DNA of 7,213 nt from an uncultured Clostridia bacterium (GTDB lineage Bacteria; Bacillota; Clostridia; Christensenellales; CAG-917): the NCBI GenBank assembly GCA_947589635.1, contig CANQCC010000074.1:1-7213 (forward strand), in the 5' to 3' direction. Below, one piece after another: positions 1 through 6,116 of this stretch (positions within the stretch are counted from its first letter, which is position 1; each line of letters opens with the position of its first letter). Below the pieces are notes generated by a model, which worked only from the letters and a program-made list of their open reading frames with translations, did no database searches and was not told the origin of the DNA. Made by a program: the position numbers and the translations under genes.

Positions 1-580
1 CAAGCTCCACGGCTTCGGGAAGTATCACCCACTCCGCCTCGCGCATCACGCGCTTTTGAAGCGTCTCGGCGGTATCTCCTTCTTTGATCTCCACCGCCTT
101 TTGCGCTATGATGGGCCCGCCGTCGCACTCCTCCGTGACGTAGTGCACGGTAGCGCCCGTCACTTTGACTCCGCGAGCAAGCGCCGCCTCGTGCACGTGA
201 AGCCCGTACATACCCACTCCGCAAAAGCAGGGGATAAGCGCGGGATGCACGTTGATTATGCGCCCCTCGTAAGCCTTTATAAACTTTTCGGAAAGCACGC
301 TCATAAAGCCCGCAAGCACTATCATCTCTATATTTTCGGCGGCGAGAGCTTTAAGCGACATCTCCTCCCTCTCCTCGCGGGAGGGGACGCTCTTTTTGTC
401 GATGACGACCGTCTTTATGCCGTATCTCTCCGCGCGTTTAAGCACGTACGCGCCCGCGTTGTCCGCGACCACAAGGCAGACCTCGCCGTGCGGGATAAGT
501 CCCGCCTCGCTTGCGTTTACAATGGTTTGAAAATTTGTGCCGCCGCCCGAACACAGCACGGCAATTCTTATCTTTTTCAT
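1..580 (-). CDS. purN: Phosphoribosylglycinamide formyltransferase PurN, 3' end cut by window edge
   Basis: PurN transfers a formyl group from 10-formyltetrahydrofolate to GAR, giving FGAR, the third step of purine synthesis in the cytosol. The frame reads from an ATG at 580 with no stop before base 1, showing 193 residues; family members are usually about 190 to 215, so only a short C-terminal piece is missing. The N-terminus MKKIRIAVLCSGGGTNFQ carries the glycine-rich phosphate-binding loop (residues 11-15). The catalytic triad is visible: Asn110 and His112 in NVHPALIP, and Asp153 in TEECDGGPII. The start is four bases after the purM stop. Only a weak AAGAG-like sequence precedes it, so translation probably depends on coupling to purM. 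This is the folate-dependent enzyme, not the formate-dependent PurT. Confidence 0.95.
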   Translation of the reverse strand, partial: MKKIRIAVLCSGGGTNFQTIVNASEAGLIPHGEVCLVVADNAGAYVLKRAERYGIKTVVIDKKSVPSREEREEMSLKALAAENIEMIVLAGFMSVLSEKFIKAYEGRIINVHPALIPCFCGVGMYGLHVHEAALARGVKVTGATVHYVTEECDGGPIIAQKAVEIKEGDTAETLQKRVMREAEWVILPEAVEL

Positions 581-584
581 ACTC

Positions 585-1619
585 TTACAAGACGCTTACG
601 CCTTGCCCCTCCGTCATCTCTCCAAGGATATAGGCGTCCACGCCGTTGGCTTTGAGGATCCCGATAGCTTTTTGAGCGTCCTCGCTGTGTACAACGACGC
701 TCATGCCCACGCCCATGTTGAAGGTGTTGAACATATCGTGCTCGCTTATCCCGCCCGTCTTCTGTATCAGATTGAAGATGGGATGCACTTTGACGTCCCG
801 TCTCTTTATGACGGCGCCGAGGCCTTTGGGGAAAGAGCGCGGCATATTTTCATAAAAGCCGCCGCCCGTGATGTGCGCCGCGCCAAGCACTTCCACTTCG
901 TCAAACAGCGCGAGCATGGGCTTGACGTAAATTTTCGTAGGCTCCAGCAGCGCCTCGCCGAGGGCCTTGCCTCCAAGTTCCTCGACGGGAGAGGTCAGAT
1001 CGCAATGTTCAAGGTCGAAGATCTTCCTGACAAGTGAAAATCCGTTTGAATGTACGCCGCTTGACGGCAGCGCGATGATTTTGTCGCCCGCCCTCATCTT
1101 GTTGTTGTCAAGTATCTTGCTTCTGTCCACGACGCCTACGGTAAATCCCGCGATGTCATAGTCGTCCACAGGCATTGTGCCGGGATGCTCCGCGGTTTCG
1201 CCGCCTATAAGTTGGCAGCCCGCCTGCACGCAGCCCTCCGCCACGCCGCTGACAATAAGCGCTATCTTTTCGGGAATATTCTTGCCGCACGCGATATAGT
1301 CAAGGAAGAAAAGAGGCTTCGCGCCACAGCACAGCACGTCGTTTACGCACATGGCCACGCAATCTATGCCCACGGTGTCGTGCACTCCCATAAGCTGAGC
1401 GAGGCGAATTTTTGTGCCCACTCCGTCGGTGCCCGACACAAGCACTGGGTCCTTTATCCCGCTCAAGTCAAGCGGAAACAGCCCGCCGAAGCCGCCGATG
1501 ACCTCCCTGCCGTCGGGAAGAGTGCGCGCGATGTGCTTTTTCATAAGCTCCACCGCCTTATAGCCCGCCGTAATGTCCACGCCTGCCTGTCTGTAACTTT
1601 CGGAATAGCTGTCCTGCAT
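585..1619 (-). CDS. purM: Phosphoribosylformylglycinamidine cyclo-ligase (AIR synthetase) PurM
   Basis: PurM uses ATP to close FGAM into aminoimidazole ribotide (AIR), the fifth step of the pathway. It has 344 residues, the normal family length (E. coli about 345). Motifs in order: GTDGVGTK (63-70) for nucleotide binding, GGETAE (139-144), SSGVHSNGFSL (186-196) and HITGGGFYENMPR (249-261), all typical of the PurM/PurL superfamily. The ATG at 1619 is chosen because a GAGGA ribosome binding site lies six bases upstream (1630-1626), the protein then begins MQDSYSESYRQAGVDI as in homologues, and it sits two bases after the purF stop. The binding site lies inside the last purF codons, so purF and purM are probably translationally coupled. 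A longer in-frame start at 1673 would overlap purF by about 50 bases and add a non-homologous tail. Confidence 0.97.
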   Translation of the reverse strand: MQDSYSESYRQAGVDITAGYKAVELMKKHIARTLPDGREVIGGFGGLFPLDLSGIKDPVLVSGTDGVGTKIRLAQLMGVHDTVGIDCVAMCVNDVLCCGAKPLFFLDYIACGKNIPEKIALIVSGVAEGCVQAGCQLIGGETAEHPGTMPVDDYDIAGFTVGVVDRSKILDNNKMRAGDKIIALPSSGVHSNGFSLVRKIFDLEHCDLTSPVEELGGKALGEALLEPTKIYVKPMLALFDEVEVLGAAHITGGGFYENMPRSFPKGLGAVIKRRDVKVHPIFNLIQKTGGISEHDMFNTFNMGVGMSVVVHSEDAQKAIGILKANGVDAYILGEMTEGQGVSVL

Positions 1620-1621
1620 AA

Positions 1622-3079
1622 TCAGTCCTCGCTTTTTTGATATTTGGGATTTTCGCTTATAGGCCTCTCCCATCTTTCAAATCTGTCCTTTTGAGTGACG
1701 GTTGGGATGGAAGTGGGATAATTCCCGTCAAAGCACGCCTTGCAAAAACCGCTTCCGTCGCCGCCCGTAAGATACGCGACTTTGTCGAGGTCGAGATATC
1801 CAAGCGAATCCGCGCCTATAATCTTTGCGATCTCGTCCACGCTGTGATGGCAGGCGATGAGGTTCTCCCTCGAGTCTATGTCCGTTCCGTAATAGCACGG
1901 ATTGAGGAAAGGCGGCGCGGATGAGAGCATATGCACCTCTTTTGCGCCCGCTTCGCGCAACAGCTTGACTATGCGACCGCAAGTTGTGCCGCGCACGATG
2001 CTGTCGTCGACAAGCACCACCCTCTTGCCCTTTATCGCCGAGGTAAGCACGTTAAGTTTTATACGTACTCTGTCCTCTCTCGCCTTTTGCCCGGGAGCGA
2101 TGAACGTCCTTCCTATATATTTGTTTTTGATGAATCCTATTCCGTAGGGAATTCCCGACGCCTCCGCATAGCCAAACGCCGCGTCTATCCCGGAATCGGG
2201 GACGCCGACCACGATGTCCGCGTCAAGTTTGAATTGCTCCGCGAGGAATTTCCCCGCCTGCCGTCTCGCTTCGTGCACGGATTTGCCGTCTATCACGGAA
2301 TCGGGACGGGCGATGTACAAAAATTCGAACACGCAGAAGGTCTTCGGCGCCTTGCCCGCGTGCGAAGTGTCCGAAATTATGCCGTCCTTGGTAAAGACAA
2401 TCATCTCGCCCGGCTGCACCTCGCGCACATAGCTCGCGCCTATCGAGTCGAGTGCGCAGGATTCCGACGCCACGACGTACGCGCCGTCGTCTCTCACGCC
2501 GAAACACAAAGGCCTGAACCCGTGCGGATCTCTCGCCGCGATAAGTTTAGACGGCGACATGACCACGATGGAATACGCGCCCTGCAGCTTGTCCATCGCC
2601 TTAAGCACCGCCTCCTCGATGGAATGAGTGCGCACGCGCTCTTTCGTGATGATGTAGGATATCACTTCGCTGTCCGAAGTGGTATGAAATATGCTGCCGC
2701 CGTTTTCAAGCTCCGTCCTGAGCTCGAAAGCGTTTACAAGGTTGCCGTTGTGCGCAAGCGCCATGTTGCCCTTCAGGTGATTGACGACGATGGGCTGAGC
2801 GTTTTCTCTCGCGCCCGCGCCCGTCGTGGAATAGCGCACATGCCCTATTGCCATATTGCCTTCGCCGAGGGCCTTAAGCTCCTCCGCCTTGAAGACGTCG
2901 TTGACAAGCCCCACGTCCTTATGAGTCCTGAAAACGCCGTCGTCGTTGACGACTATCCCCGCGGACTCCTGCCCCCTGTGCTGAAGCGCGAACAGCGCGT
3001 AGTACGCCGTGGAGGCGACGTCCTGTCTGTTTGGAGCGAAGATACCAAACACTCCGCATTCGTCGTGAATTTGTGACAT
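1622..3079 (-). CDS. purF: Amidophosphoribosyltransferase PurF, Fe-S (Bacillus) type
   Basis: PurF catalyses the first committed step: PRPP plus glutamine gives 5-phosphoribosylamine. The protein has 485 residues. The N-terminal Ntn glutaminase domain starts MSQIHDECGVFG; Cys8 is the expected catalytic nucleophile, exposed by removal of a seven-residue propeptide. HVRYSTTG (80-87) and HNGNLVN (110-116) are glutaminase motifs. The C-terminal phosphoribosyltransferase domain has the PRPP loop VVLVDDSIVRGTT (354-366). Four cysteines, C249, C395, C446 and C449, match the positions that hold the [4Fe-4S] cluster in Bacillus subtilis PurF, so this is the cluster-bearing type. The ATG at 3079 is chosen because CGGAG (3090-3086) lies six bases upstream; an in-frame TTG at 3100 lacks such a site. 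A structured inverted repeat separates it from purC. Confidence 0.97.
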   Translation of the reverse strand: MSQIHDECGVFGIFAPNRQDVASTAYYALFALQHRGQESAGIVVNDDGVFRTHKDVGLVNDVFKAEELKALGEGNMAIGHVRYSTTGAGARENAQPIVVNHLKGNMALAHNGNLVNAFELRTELENGGSIFHTTSDSEVISYIITKERVRTHSIEEAVLKAMDKLQGAYSIVVMSPSKLIAARDPHGFRPLCFGVRDDGAYVVASESCALDSIGASYVREVQPGEMIVFTKDGIISDTSHAGKAPKTFCVFEFLYIARPDSVIDGKSVHEARRQAGKFLAEQFKLDADIVVGVPDSGIDAAFGYAEASGIPYGIGFIKNKYIGRTFIAPGQKAREDRVRIKLNVLTSAIKGKRVVLVDDSIVRGTTCGRIVKLLREAGAKEVHMLSSAPPFLNPCYYGTDIDSRENLIACHHSVDEIAKIIGADSLGYLDLDKVAYLTGGDGSGFCKACFDGNYPTSIPTVTQKDRFERWERPISENPKYQKSED

Positions 3080-3085
3080 AATATG

Positions 3086-3090
3086 CTCCG
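3086..3090 (-). promoter_or_regulatory. Ribosome binding site of purF
   Basis: CGGAG sits six bases before the ATG at 3079 and decides that start over the in-frame TTG at 3100. It begins six bases after the interleaved inverted repeat, so folding of the repeat could affect ribosome access. Confidence 0.8.
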
Positions 3091-3096
3091 ATATTC

Positions 3097-3138
3097 TCAA
3101 AACGAGGTTTATCGCGCCGTTTTGAAGCGATAAACCTC
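3097..3138 (-). repeat. Interleaved inverted repeats in the purC-purF gap
   Basis: Seen directly: a perfect 12-base inverted repeat (3104-3115 with 3127-3138, arms GAGGTTTATCGC and GCGATAAACCTC) with an 11-base loop. A second perfect 8-base inverted repeat interleaves with it (3097-3104 with 3118-3125, arms TCAAAACG and CGTTTTGA). The order is A-B-A'-B'. In the purC-purF mRNA the 12-bp hairpin and the 8-bp hairpin share base 3104, and no linker separates the end of one from the partner strand of the other. Both complete helices therefore cannot form together. The repeat starts ten bases after the purC stop and ends just before the purF ribosome binding site. A short UUUU follows the 12-bp hairpin, too short for a strong terminator. 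Role is inferred: a fold switch, an mRNA stabiliser, or a protein operator. Confidence 0.75.
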
Positions 3139-3148
3139 AGGTCGTTAA

Positions 3149-3856
3149 TTATTTACTGATGCGCCTGAATATCTCCTCATAGGCGGCTTCCACTCCGCCG
3201 AGGTCGCGTCTGAAGCGGTCCTTGTCAAGTTTTTCGTTTGTGACCGCGTCCCAGAAGCGGCAAGTATCGGGAGATATCTCGTCCGCAAGCACGATCTTTC
3301 CGTCCGTCGTCTTGCCAAACTCAAGTTTGAAGTCGATAAGTTTTACGCCGAGGGAGAGGAAATATTCCTTAAGCACTTCGTTCACTCTGAAGGCGTAAGT
3401 CTTGATAAGCTCTATCTCCTCCTTGGTGGCAAGTTTGAGGGCGAGCGCGTGATACTCGTTGATAAGAGGATCGCCAAGCTCGTCGTTTTTATAGGAAAAC
3501 TCTATCGTAGGCTCGTCAAACGTTATGCCTTCCGCCACGCCGTAGCGCTTTGAAAACGAGCCGGCGGATACGTTTCTGATTATGACCTCAAGAGGCACTA
3601 TGCTGACCTTTTTGACAAGCGTATCTCGATCGGAGAGTTGCTGCACGTAATGCGTGGGCACGCCCTTCTTTTCAAGCAGCTGCATCATCATGTTGCTCAT
3701 CTTGTTGTTGATGACGCCCTTGCCGACGATAGTGCCCTTCTTAAGCCCGTTGAATGCGGTGGCGTCGTCTTTATACGAGACGATCAGAAGGTTCTCGTCC
3801 GCGGTCGCATAGACCTTTTTTGCTTTGCCCTCGTAAAGTTGATCAAGCTTTTCCAT
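3149..3856 (-). CDS. purC: SAICAR synthetase PurC
   Basis: PurC joins aspartate to CAIR with ATP, forming SAICAR. It has 235 residues, the normal bacterial length. Motifs: YEGKAKKVY (8-16), the glycine/lysine nucleotide loop near the N-terminus; PLEVIIRNVSAGSF (88-101), the first SAICAR synthetase signature; LIDFKLEFG (173-181) and DEISPDTCRFWD (192-203), the second signature with metal and substrate contacts. The ATG at 3856 has AAGGAG (3868-3863) six bases upstream. It follows purE with a 36-base gap and precedes purF with a 69-base gap that holds the interleaved repeat. This looks like a stand-alone enzyme, not the PurC-PurE fusion seen in animals. Confidence 0.97.
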   Translation of the reverse strand: MEKLDQLYEGKAKKVYATADENLLIVSYKDDATAFNGLKKGTIVGKGVINNKMSNMMMQLLEKKGVPTHYVQQLSDRDTLVKKVSIVPLEVIIRNVSAGSFSKRYGVAEGITFDEPTIEFSYKNDELGDPLINEYHALALKLATKEEIELIKTYAFRVNEVLKEYFLSLGVKLIDFKLEFGKTTDGKIVLADEISPDTCRFWDAVTNEKLDKDRFRRDLGGVEAAYEEIFRRISK

Positions 3857-3892
3857 AACAGTCTCCTTTTATATTAAGTCGCCTAAGCGCCT

Positions 3893-4387
3893 TTACTTGT
3901 TGTATTTACTTATTATGTCGGCGTCCTTTTTGAGGACTTCCCTCGCCGCCTCCGCGCGCGCCTTGTCAAGTTTTTGCCCTAGGTCTTCATCTCCTACGGC
4001 AAGTATCTGCGCCGCAAGGTACGCCGCGTTTTTAGCGCCGTCTATAGCGACGGTCGCAACAGGTATGCCTGACGGCATCTGCACGGTGGACAAAAGCGCG
4101 TCCAGTCCGCCAAGTTTTGCGCTAGAGACGGGTATCCCTATCACGGGAAGCGTCGTGCCCGCGGCAAGCGCCCCCGCAAGATGCGCCGCCATGCCCGCCG
4201 CCGCGATTATGACGCCGAATCCATTTTGCTTTGCGCCCTCGGCAAACGCCCTCGCCTCCGACGGAGTGCGATGCGCCGAGTATACGTGCGCCTCGTAAGG
4301 AACGCCAAGTTGATCCAGCGTTTCCATCGCCTTGCCGACGACGGGAAGGTCCGAATCGCTGCCCATCACTATGCCGACTTTTTTCAT
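3893..4387 (-). CDS. purE: N5-CAIR mutase, class I PurE
   Basis: PurE moves the carboxyl group of N5-CAIR to C4, giving CAIR. The 164-residue protein starts MKKVGIVMGSDSD, with the phosphate-binding GSDSD at 9-13. It carries SAHRTP (37-42), whose histidine is catalytic in the class I family, and the AAGMAAHLAG loop (63-72). SAHRTP together with the IPVSSAKLGGLDALLSTVQMP stretch (85-104) favours class I, which normally works with PurK, over the class II CO2-dependent AIR carboxylase. No purK is visible here. The ATG at 4387 has a strong GGAGGA (4396-4391) three bases upstream. It is the first large gene of the operon, behind a promoter and a structured leader. Confidence 0.96.
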   Translation of the reverse strand: MKKVGIVMGSDSDLPVVGKAMETLDQLGVPYEAHVYSAHRTPSEARAFAEGAKQNGFGVIIAAAGMAAHLAGALAAGTTLPVIGIPVSSAKLGGLDALLSTVQMPSGIPVATVAIDGAKNAAYLAAQILAVGDEDLGQKLDKARAEAAREVLKKDADIISKYNK

Positions 4388-4397
4388 ATATCCTCCG

Positions 4398-4442
4398 ATA
4401 AATTAAGAAGGCAGGATTTTTCTGCGCGAAAATACCCTGCCT
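4398..4442 (-). terminator. Attenuator-like hairpin with U-rich tail in the purE leader
   Basis: AGGCAGG (4442-4436) pairs with CCTGCCT (4415-4409). After a two-base bulge, ATTTT (4433-4429) pairs with AAAAT (4420-4416), closing an 8-base loop. The tail TCTTAATTTAT (4408-4398) is U-rich but broken by A and C, so it would be a weak intrinsic terminator at best. It lies 13 to 50 bases before the purE ribosome binding site region. It may be a conditional attenuator or only a leader stem. Confidence 0.35.
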
Positions 4443-4506
4443 ACCTTGCAAATTTCTTACTGTTCAGTTCGTCTCCGCCTGCGGAGCAGATCCAAAAACC
4501 TTTCAT
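4441..4506 (-). CDS. Possible leaderless 21-residue upstream ORF in the purE leader
   Basis: An ATG at 4506 opens a frame of 21 codons (MKGFWICSAGGDELNSKKFAR) ending in TAG at 4443-4441. The A of the ATG falls seven bases after the -10 box, where transcription is predicted to start, so the message could be translated without a leader. The stop codon overlaps the 5' arm of the attenuator-like hairpin, so a terminating ribosome would keep that hairpin open. There is no ribosome binding site and no similarity that I recognise. A chance ORF of this size is quite possible. Confidence 0.25.
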   Translation of the reverse strand: MKGFWICSAGGDELNSKKFAR

Positions 4507-4512
4507 AGGCGT

Positions 4513-4542
4513 ATTATAGTACAAATCAAAAAGCGCCGTCAA
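4513..4542 (-). promoter_or_regulatory. Sigma-A type promoter of the purE-C-F-M-N operon
   Basis: On the minus strand, TTGACG (4542-4537) is a five-of-six match to the -35 box. TATAAT (4518-4513) is a perfect -10 box, with 18 bases between them. The start is predicted near A4506. It is the only well-formed promoter in the gap and points at purE. No clear PurR-type operator (PurBox pair) overlaps it. Confidence 0.85.
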
Positions 4543-4761
4543 GCGTTATGCCCGCCATTTTCGACGCTTTTTGCAAAGTATACGAAATGTATTTTATTAC
4601 TTAATATTATACAAAATTTTTTATCGTGCGCATAGCGAGCCTTGACAATATCTCCCGCCGTTTCGCTTTGCAAGCGACCCTAAGACGCCTGATAATCATG
4701 CCGCATATGTCTAAGTGGCAAAGGCTTTAACGCGCTTTTAAAAGGCGTATATTTTTTGCGC
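4543..4761. other. Non-coding gap upstream of the pur promoter
   Basis: No credible gene is seen. It holds an AT-rich block (about 4573-4622), a perfect 6-bp hairpin with 3-base loop (4663-4677, arms TCGCTT and AAGCGA), a two-part stem (GCCT 4687-4690 with AGGC 4722-4725; TGCC 4699-4702 with GGCA 4717-4720), and a hairpin followed by six T on the plus strand (4730-4757). I see no clear U-run terminator for the upstream minus-strand cassette that ends at 4762. A small plus-strand RNA is possible but has only a poor promoter candidate (TTGCAA 4571-4576, TATTAC 4595-4600). Confidence 0.5.
4730..4757 (+). terminator. Hairpin plus T-run, plus-strand orientation
   Basis: ACGC (4730-4733) pairs with GCGT (4745-4748), and CTT (4735-4737) with AAG (4742-4744), around a TTAA loop with one bulged G. 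ATA and then six T follow (4752-4757). The T-run is only on the plus-strand side. It would stop plus-strand transcripts running into the 3' end of the 73-residue gene. The stem is short and A/T rich inside, so strength is doubtful. Confidence 0.35.
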
Positions 4762-4983
4762 TCAGTCTTTCGCGCTGTTTATAAAGCGCTCTATGAACGC
4801 GTCCGGAGCCTCTTTGGAAATCTTAAGCGCCTCGCGCGCGGTTATCTCCTGCACGCCTTCGTCATATGTCAGCGCAAACACGTTCGTATCCGCAAGCCGC
4901 CACTCGCCGCCCGCGTACATCACGTCAAGTCCCGTGCTTTTTGAGTGCGCGTAAAGTTTGTCGCCAAGAAGAAAATATCTCAT
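4762..4983 (-). CDS. Small protein of unknown function (73 residues)
   Basis: I do not recognise this protein. It has 73 residues, no signal peptide, no membrane segment and no cysteine. The first half (MRYFLLGDKLYAHSK, then MYAGGEWRL and NVFALTYDEG) looks like short beta strands with turns. The second half (ITAREALKISKEAPDAFIERFINSAKD) looks helical. It is probably a small cytosolic alpha/beta protein. The ATG overlaps the stop of the rhodanese-TtcA gene as ATGA. A strong AGGAGG (4993-4988) lies four bases upstream, inside the codons for the last acidic residues of that gene, which supports a real, coupled gene. It is last in its cassette. It might be a partner or regulator of the upstream sulfur-transfer enzyme, but nothing in the sequence shows this directly. 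Confidence 0.8.
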   Translation of the reverse strand: MRYFLLGDKLYAHSKSTGLDVMYAGGEWRLADTNVFALTYDEGVQEITAREALKISKEAPDAFIERFINSAKD

Positions 4984-6116
4984 TCTCCCTCCTCATAGTC
5001 GTCAAGAAAACTGTGTCTCTCCCCTGCTTTGTCCTTGTAGGCGATGACGGTGGCGAGGTTGACGTTTTCCACGCTCTTAAAAATGTTCTGCTCTATTTGC
5101 GGGTCTTTGATCTTAAGTTCCGCGATAAGATTTTTCACCTGCAAACGCTTTGACGAGGACGCGTCTATGTCGCCGTAATTTTCTTCGGTAAATCTGCATG
5201 CGCATTGCAAAAAGTTAAGGCCGTAAAAATCCCGCCACGCCTTGATATCTGCCTCGCGCACGAGGTACATCGGGCGGATGAGTTGCATGCCTTCAAAGTT
5301 TTTGCTCTTCACTTTAGGCATCATGGTCTGCACTTGTCCGCCGAACAGCATGCCCATAAGTATGGTCTCTATCACGTCGTCGTAGTGATGCCCAAGCGCT
5401 ATCTTGTTGCAGCCAAGCTCCTTTGCCTTGGCGTAGAGGTTGCCCCTCCTCATCCGCGCGCAAACATAGCACGGCGATTTTTCGATGGCGAACACATTGT
5501 CGAAGATGTCCGTCCCGAAAATTTTTATCGGGATGCCAAGTATCTCGGCGTTTCTCTCTATCAGCGTCCTGTTCGCGGGGCTGTAGCCGGGGTCCATCAC
5601 CAAAAATTCAAGGCCGAAGTCAAGCTTGTTGTGGCGCTTGAGTTCCTGAAACAGCTTCGCCATAAGCATGCTGTCCTTGCCGCCCGAGATGCACACCGCG
5701 ACCTTGTCGCCCTCGGACAGCAGGTCGTATTCCTTTATCGACTTGGCAAATTTTGTAAACAGACGAGTGGCGAACTTGCCCCTTATGCCCTCTTCAACAT
5801 CTTTCGCCGTGGACTTTGGCATATGGTCGATGGAATATGTTATCCAGCTTCCATAGCCGCCGCCGAGATAATATGCCTTCTCTCCGCGCTCAACAAGTAT
5901 CTCGCATATCTTTTTGCTTATCTCGCCGTTTGCGCAATACAGCGCGCAGGCTCCGCCGATATCCTGCTTGAGTATCTCGTCCGCGCGGATATTTTCGGCG
6001 CCGCGTATATGCCCGTGGTCAAACTCGCCCTCTCTCCTCAAGTCGATAACGCGAGCGCCGTCCGCCATAAGCCAAATAAGCTCCTCAGGGGCTATCTCCA
6101 TGCGGATATCTCTCAT
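4980..6116 (-). CDS. Rhodanese domain fused to TtcA-like PP-loop tRNA thiolation enzyme
   Basis: The 378-residue protein has two parts. Residues about 5-98 are a rhodanese domain: VIDLRREGEFDHGHIRGAEN (23-42) is the usual entry motif and Cys61 in CANGEIS is the expected persulfide-carrying cysteine. Residues about 115-340 are a TtcA-type domain. It has the ATP-binding PP-loop SGGKDS (144-149), the pair C216-x2-C219 in SPCYVCARMRRG, HHYDDVIET (243-251), and C305 and C307 in QCACRF near the C-terminal side. TtcA family members use three cysteines to hold an Fe-S cluster and make 2-thiocytidine at tRNA position 32. The rhodanese half could hand sulfur to that site. The exact tRNA target here is inferred, and TtcA-like proteins outside proteobacteria may differ. 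The start has AAGAGG (6129-6124) seven bases upstream and overlaps the membrane gene stop as ATGA; an internal Met6 is a possible alternative. Confidence 0.88.
   Translation of the reverse strand: MRDIRMEIAPEELIWLMADGARVIDLRREGEFDHGHIRGAENIRADEILKQDIGGACALYCANGEISKKICEILVERGEKAYYLGGGYGSWITYSIDHMPKSTAKDVEEGIRGKFATRLFTKFAKSIKEYDLLSEGDKVAVCISGGKDSMLMAKLFQELKRHNKLDFGLEFLVMDPGYSPANRTLIERNAEILGIPIKIFGTDIFDNVFAIEKSPCYVCARMRRGNLYAKAKELGCNKIALGHHYDDVIETILMGMLFGGQVQTMMPKVKSKNFEGMQLIRPMYLVREADIKAWRDFYGLNFLQCACRFTEENYGDIDASSSKRLQVKNLIAELKIKDPQIEQNIFKSVENVNLATVIAYKDKAGERHSFLDDYEEGE

Larger units (their letters stand above)
4388..4506 (-). promoter_or_regulatory. Structured 5' leader of the purine operon
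   Basis: This leader of about 118 nt runs from the predicted transcription start to purE. Seen in order on the minus strand: a small hairpin (arms 4486-4482 and 4477-4473, CTCCG/CGGAG); a TAAGAA (4459-4454) that can pair with TTCTTA (4409-4404); a larger hairpin (4442-4436 with 4415-4409); then GGAGGA and purE. UCUGCU at 4490-4485 could also pair with GGCAGG (4441-4436), with two G-U pairs, which would compete with the larger hairpin. I could not match it to the guanine, ZTP or PRPP (ykkC-type) riboswitch consensus from memory. A regulatory role is inferred from position and structure. Confidence 0.45.

Noticed and set aside
56..655. Plus-strand open frame of 199 codons opposite purN
   Set aside because: The minus strand here encodes PurN with its catalytic Asn, His and Asp. 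The plus-strand product has no family features.
1620..1673. Longer purM starting at 1673
   Set aside because: It would overlap purF by about 50 bases and add 18 residues unlike PurM. The ATG at 1619 has a GAGGA site and the family N-terminus.
1931..3076. Long plus-strand open frame (381 codons) opposite purF
   Set aside because: It is antisense to a clear PurF with intact motifs. The translation is rich in Arg and His with no domain pattern, as expected from the complement of a G+C-rich third-position gene.
3077..3100. Upstream TTG start for purF at 3100
   Set aside because: It would begin inside the inverted repeat with no ribosome binding site. The ATG at 3079 has CGGAG at the right distance and gives a normal short propeptide before Cys8.
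4461..4480. PurBox-like ACGAACTGAAC in the purE leader
   Set aside because: Only one loose match, no second box in inverted orientation, and it lies downstream of the transcription start inside the leader.
4606..4611. Second TATAAT on the minus strand in the AT-rich block
   Set aside because: No acceptable -35 box at 16 to 19 bases upstream, and no TG extension in the right place. A far better promoter lies closer to purE.
4642..4647. Perfect TTGACA on the plus strand
   Set aside because: The sequence 17 to 18 bases downstream (around 4665-4671) is nothing like a -10 box.
4698..4730. Ten-codon plus-strand ORF (MPHMSKWQRL)
   Set aside because: No ribosome binding site and too short to support; probably chance within a stem region.
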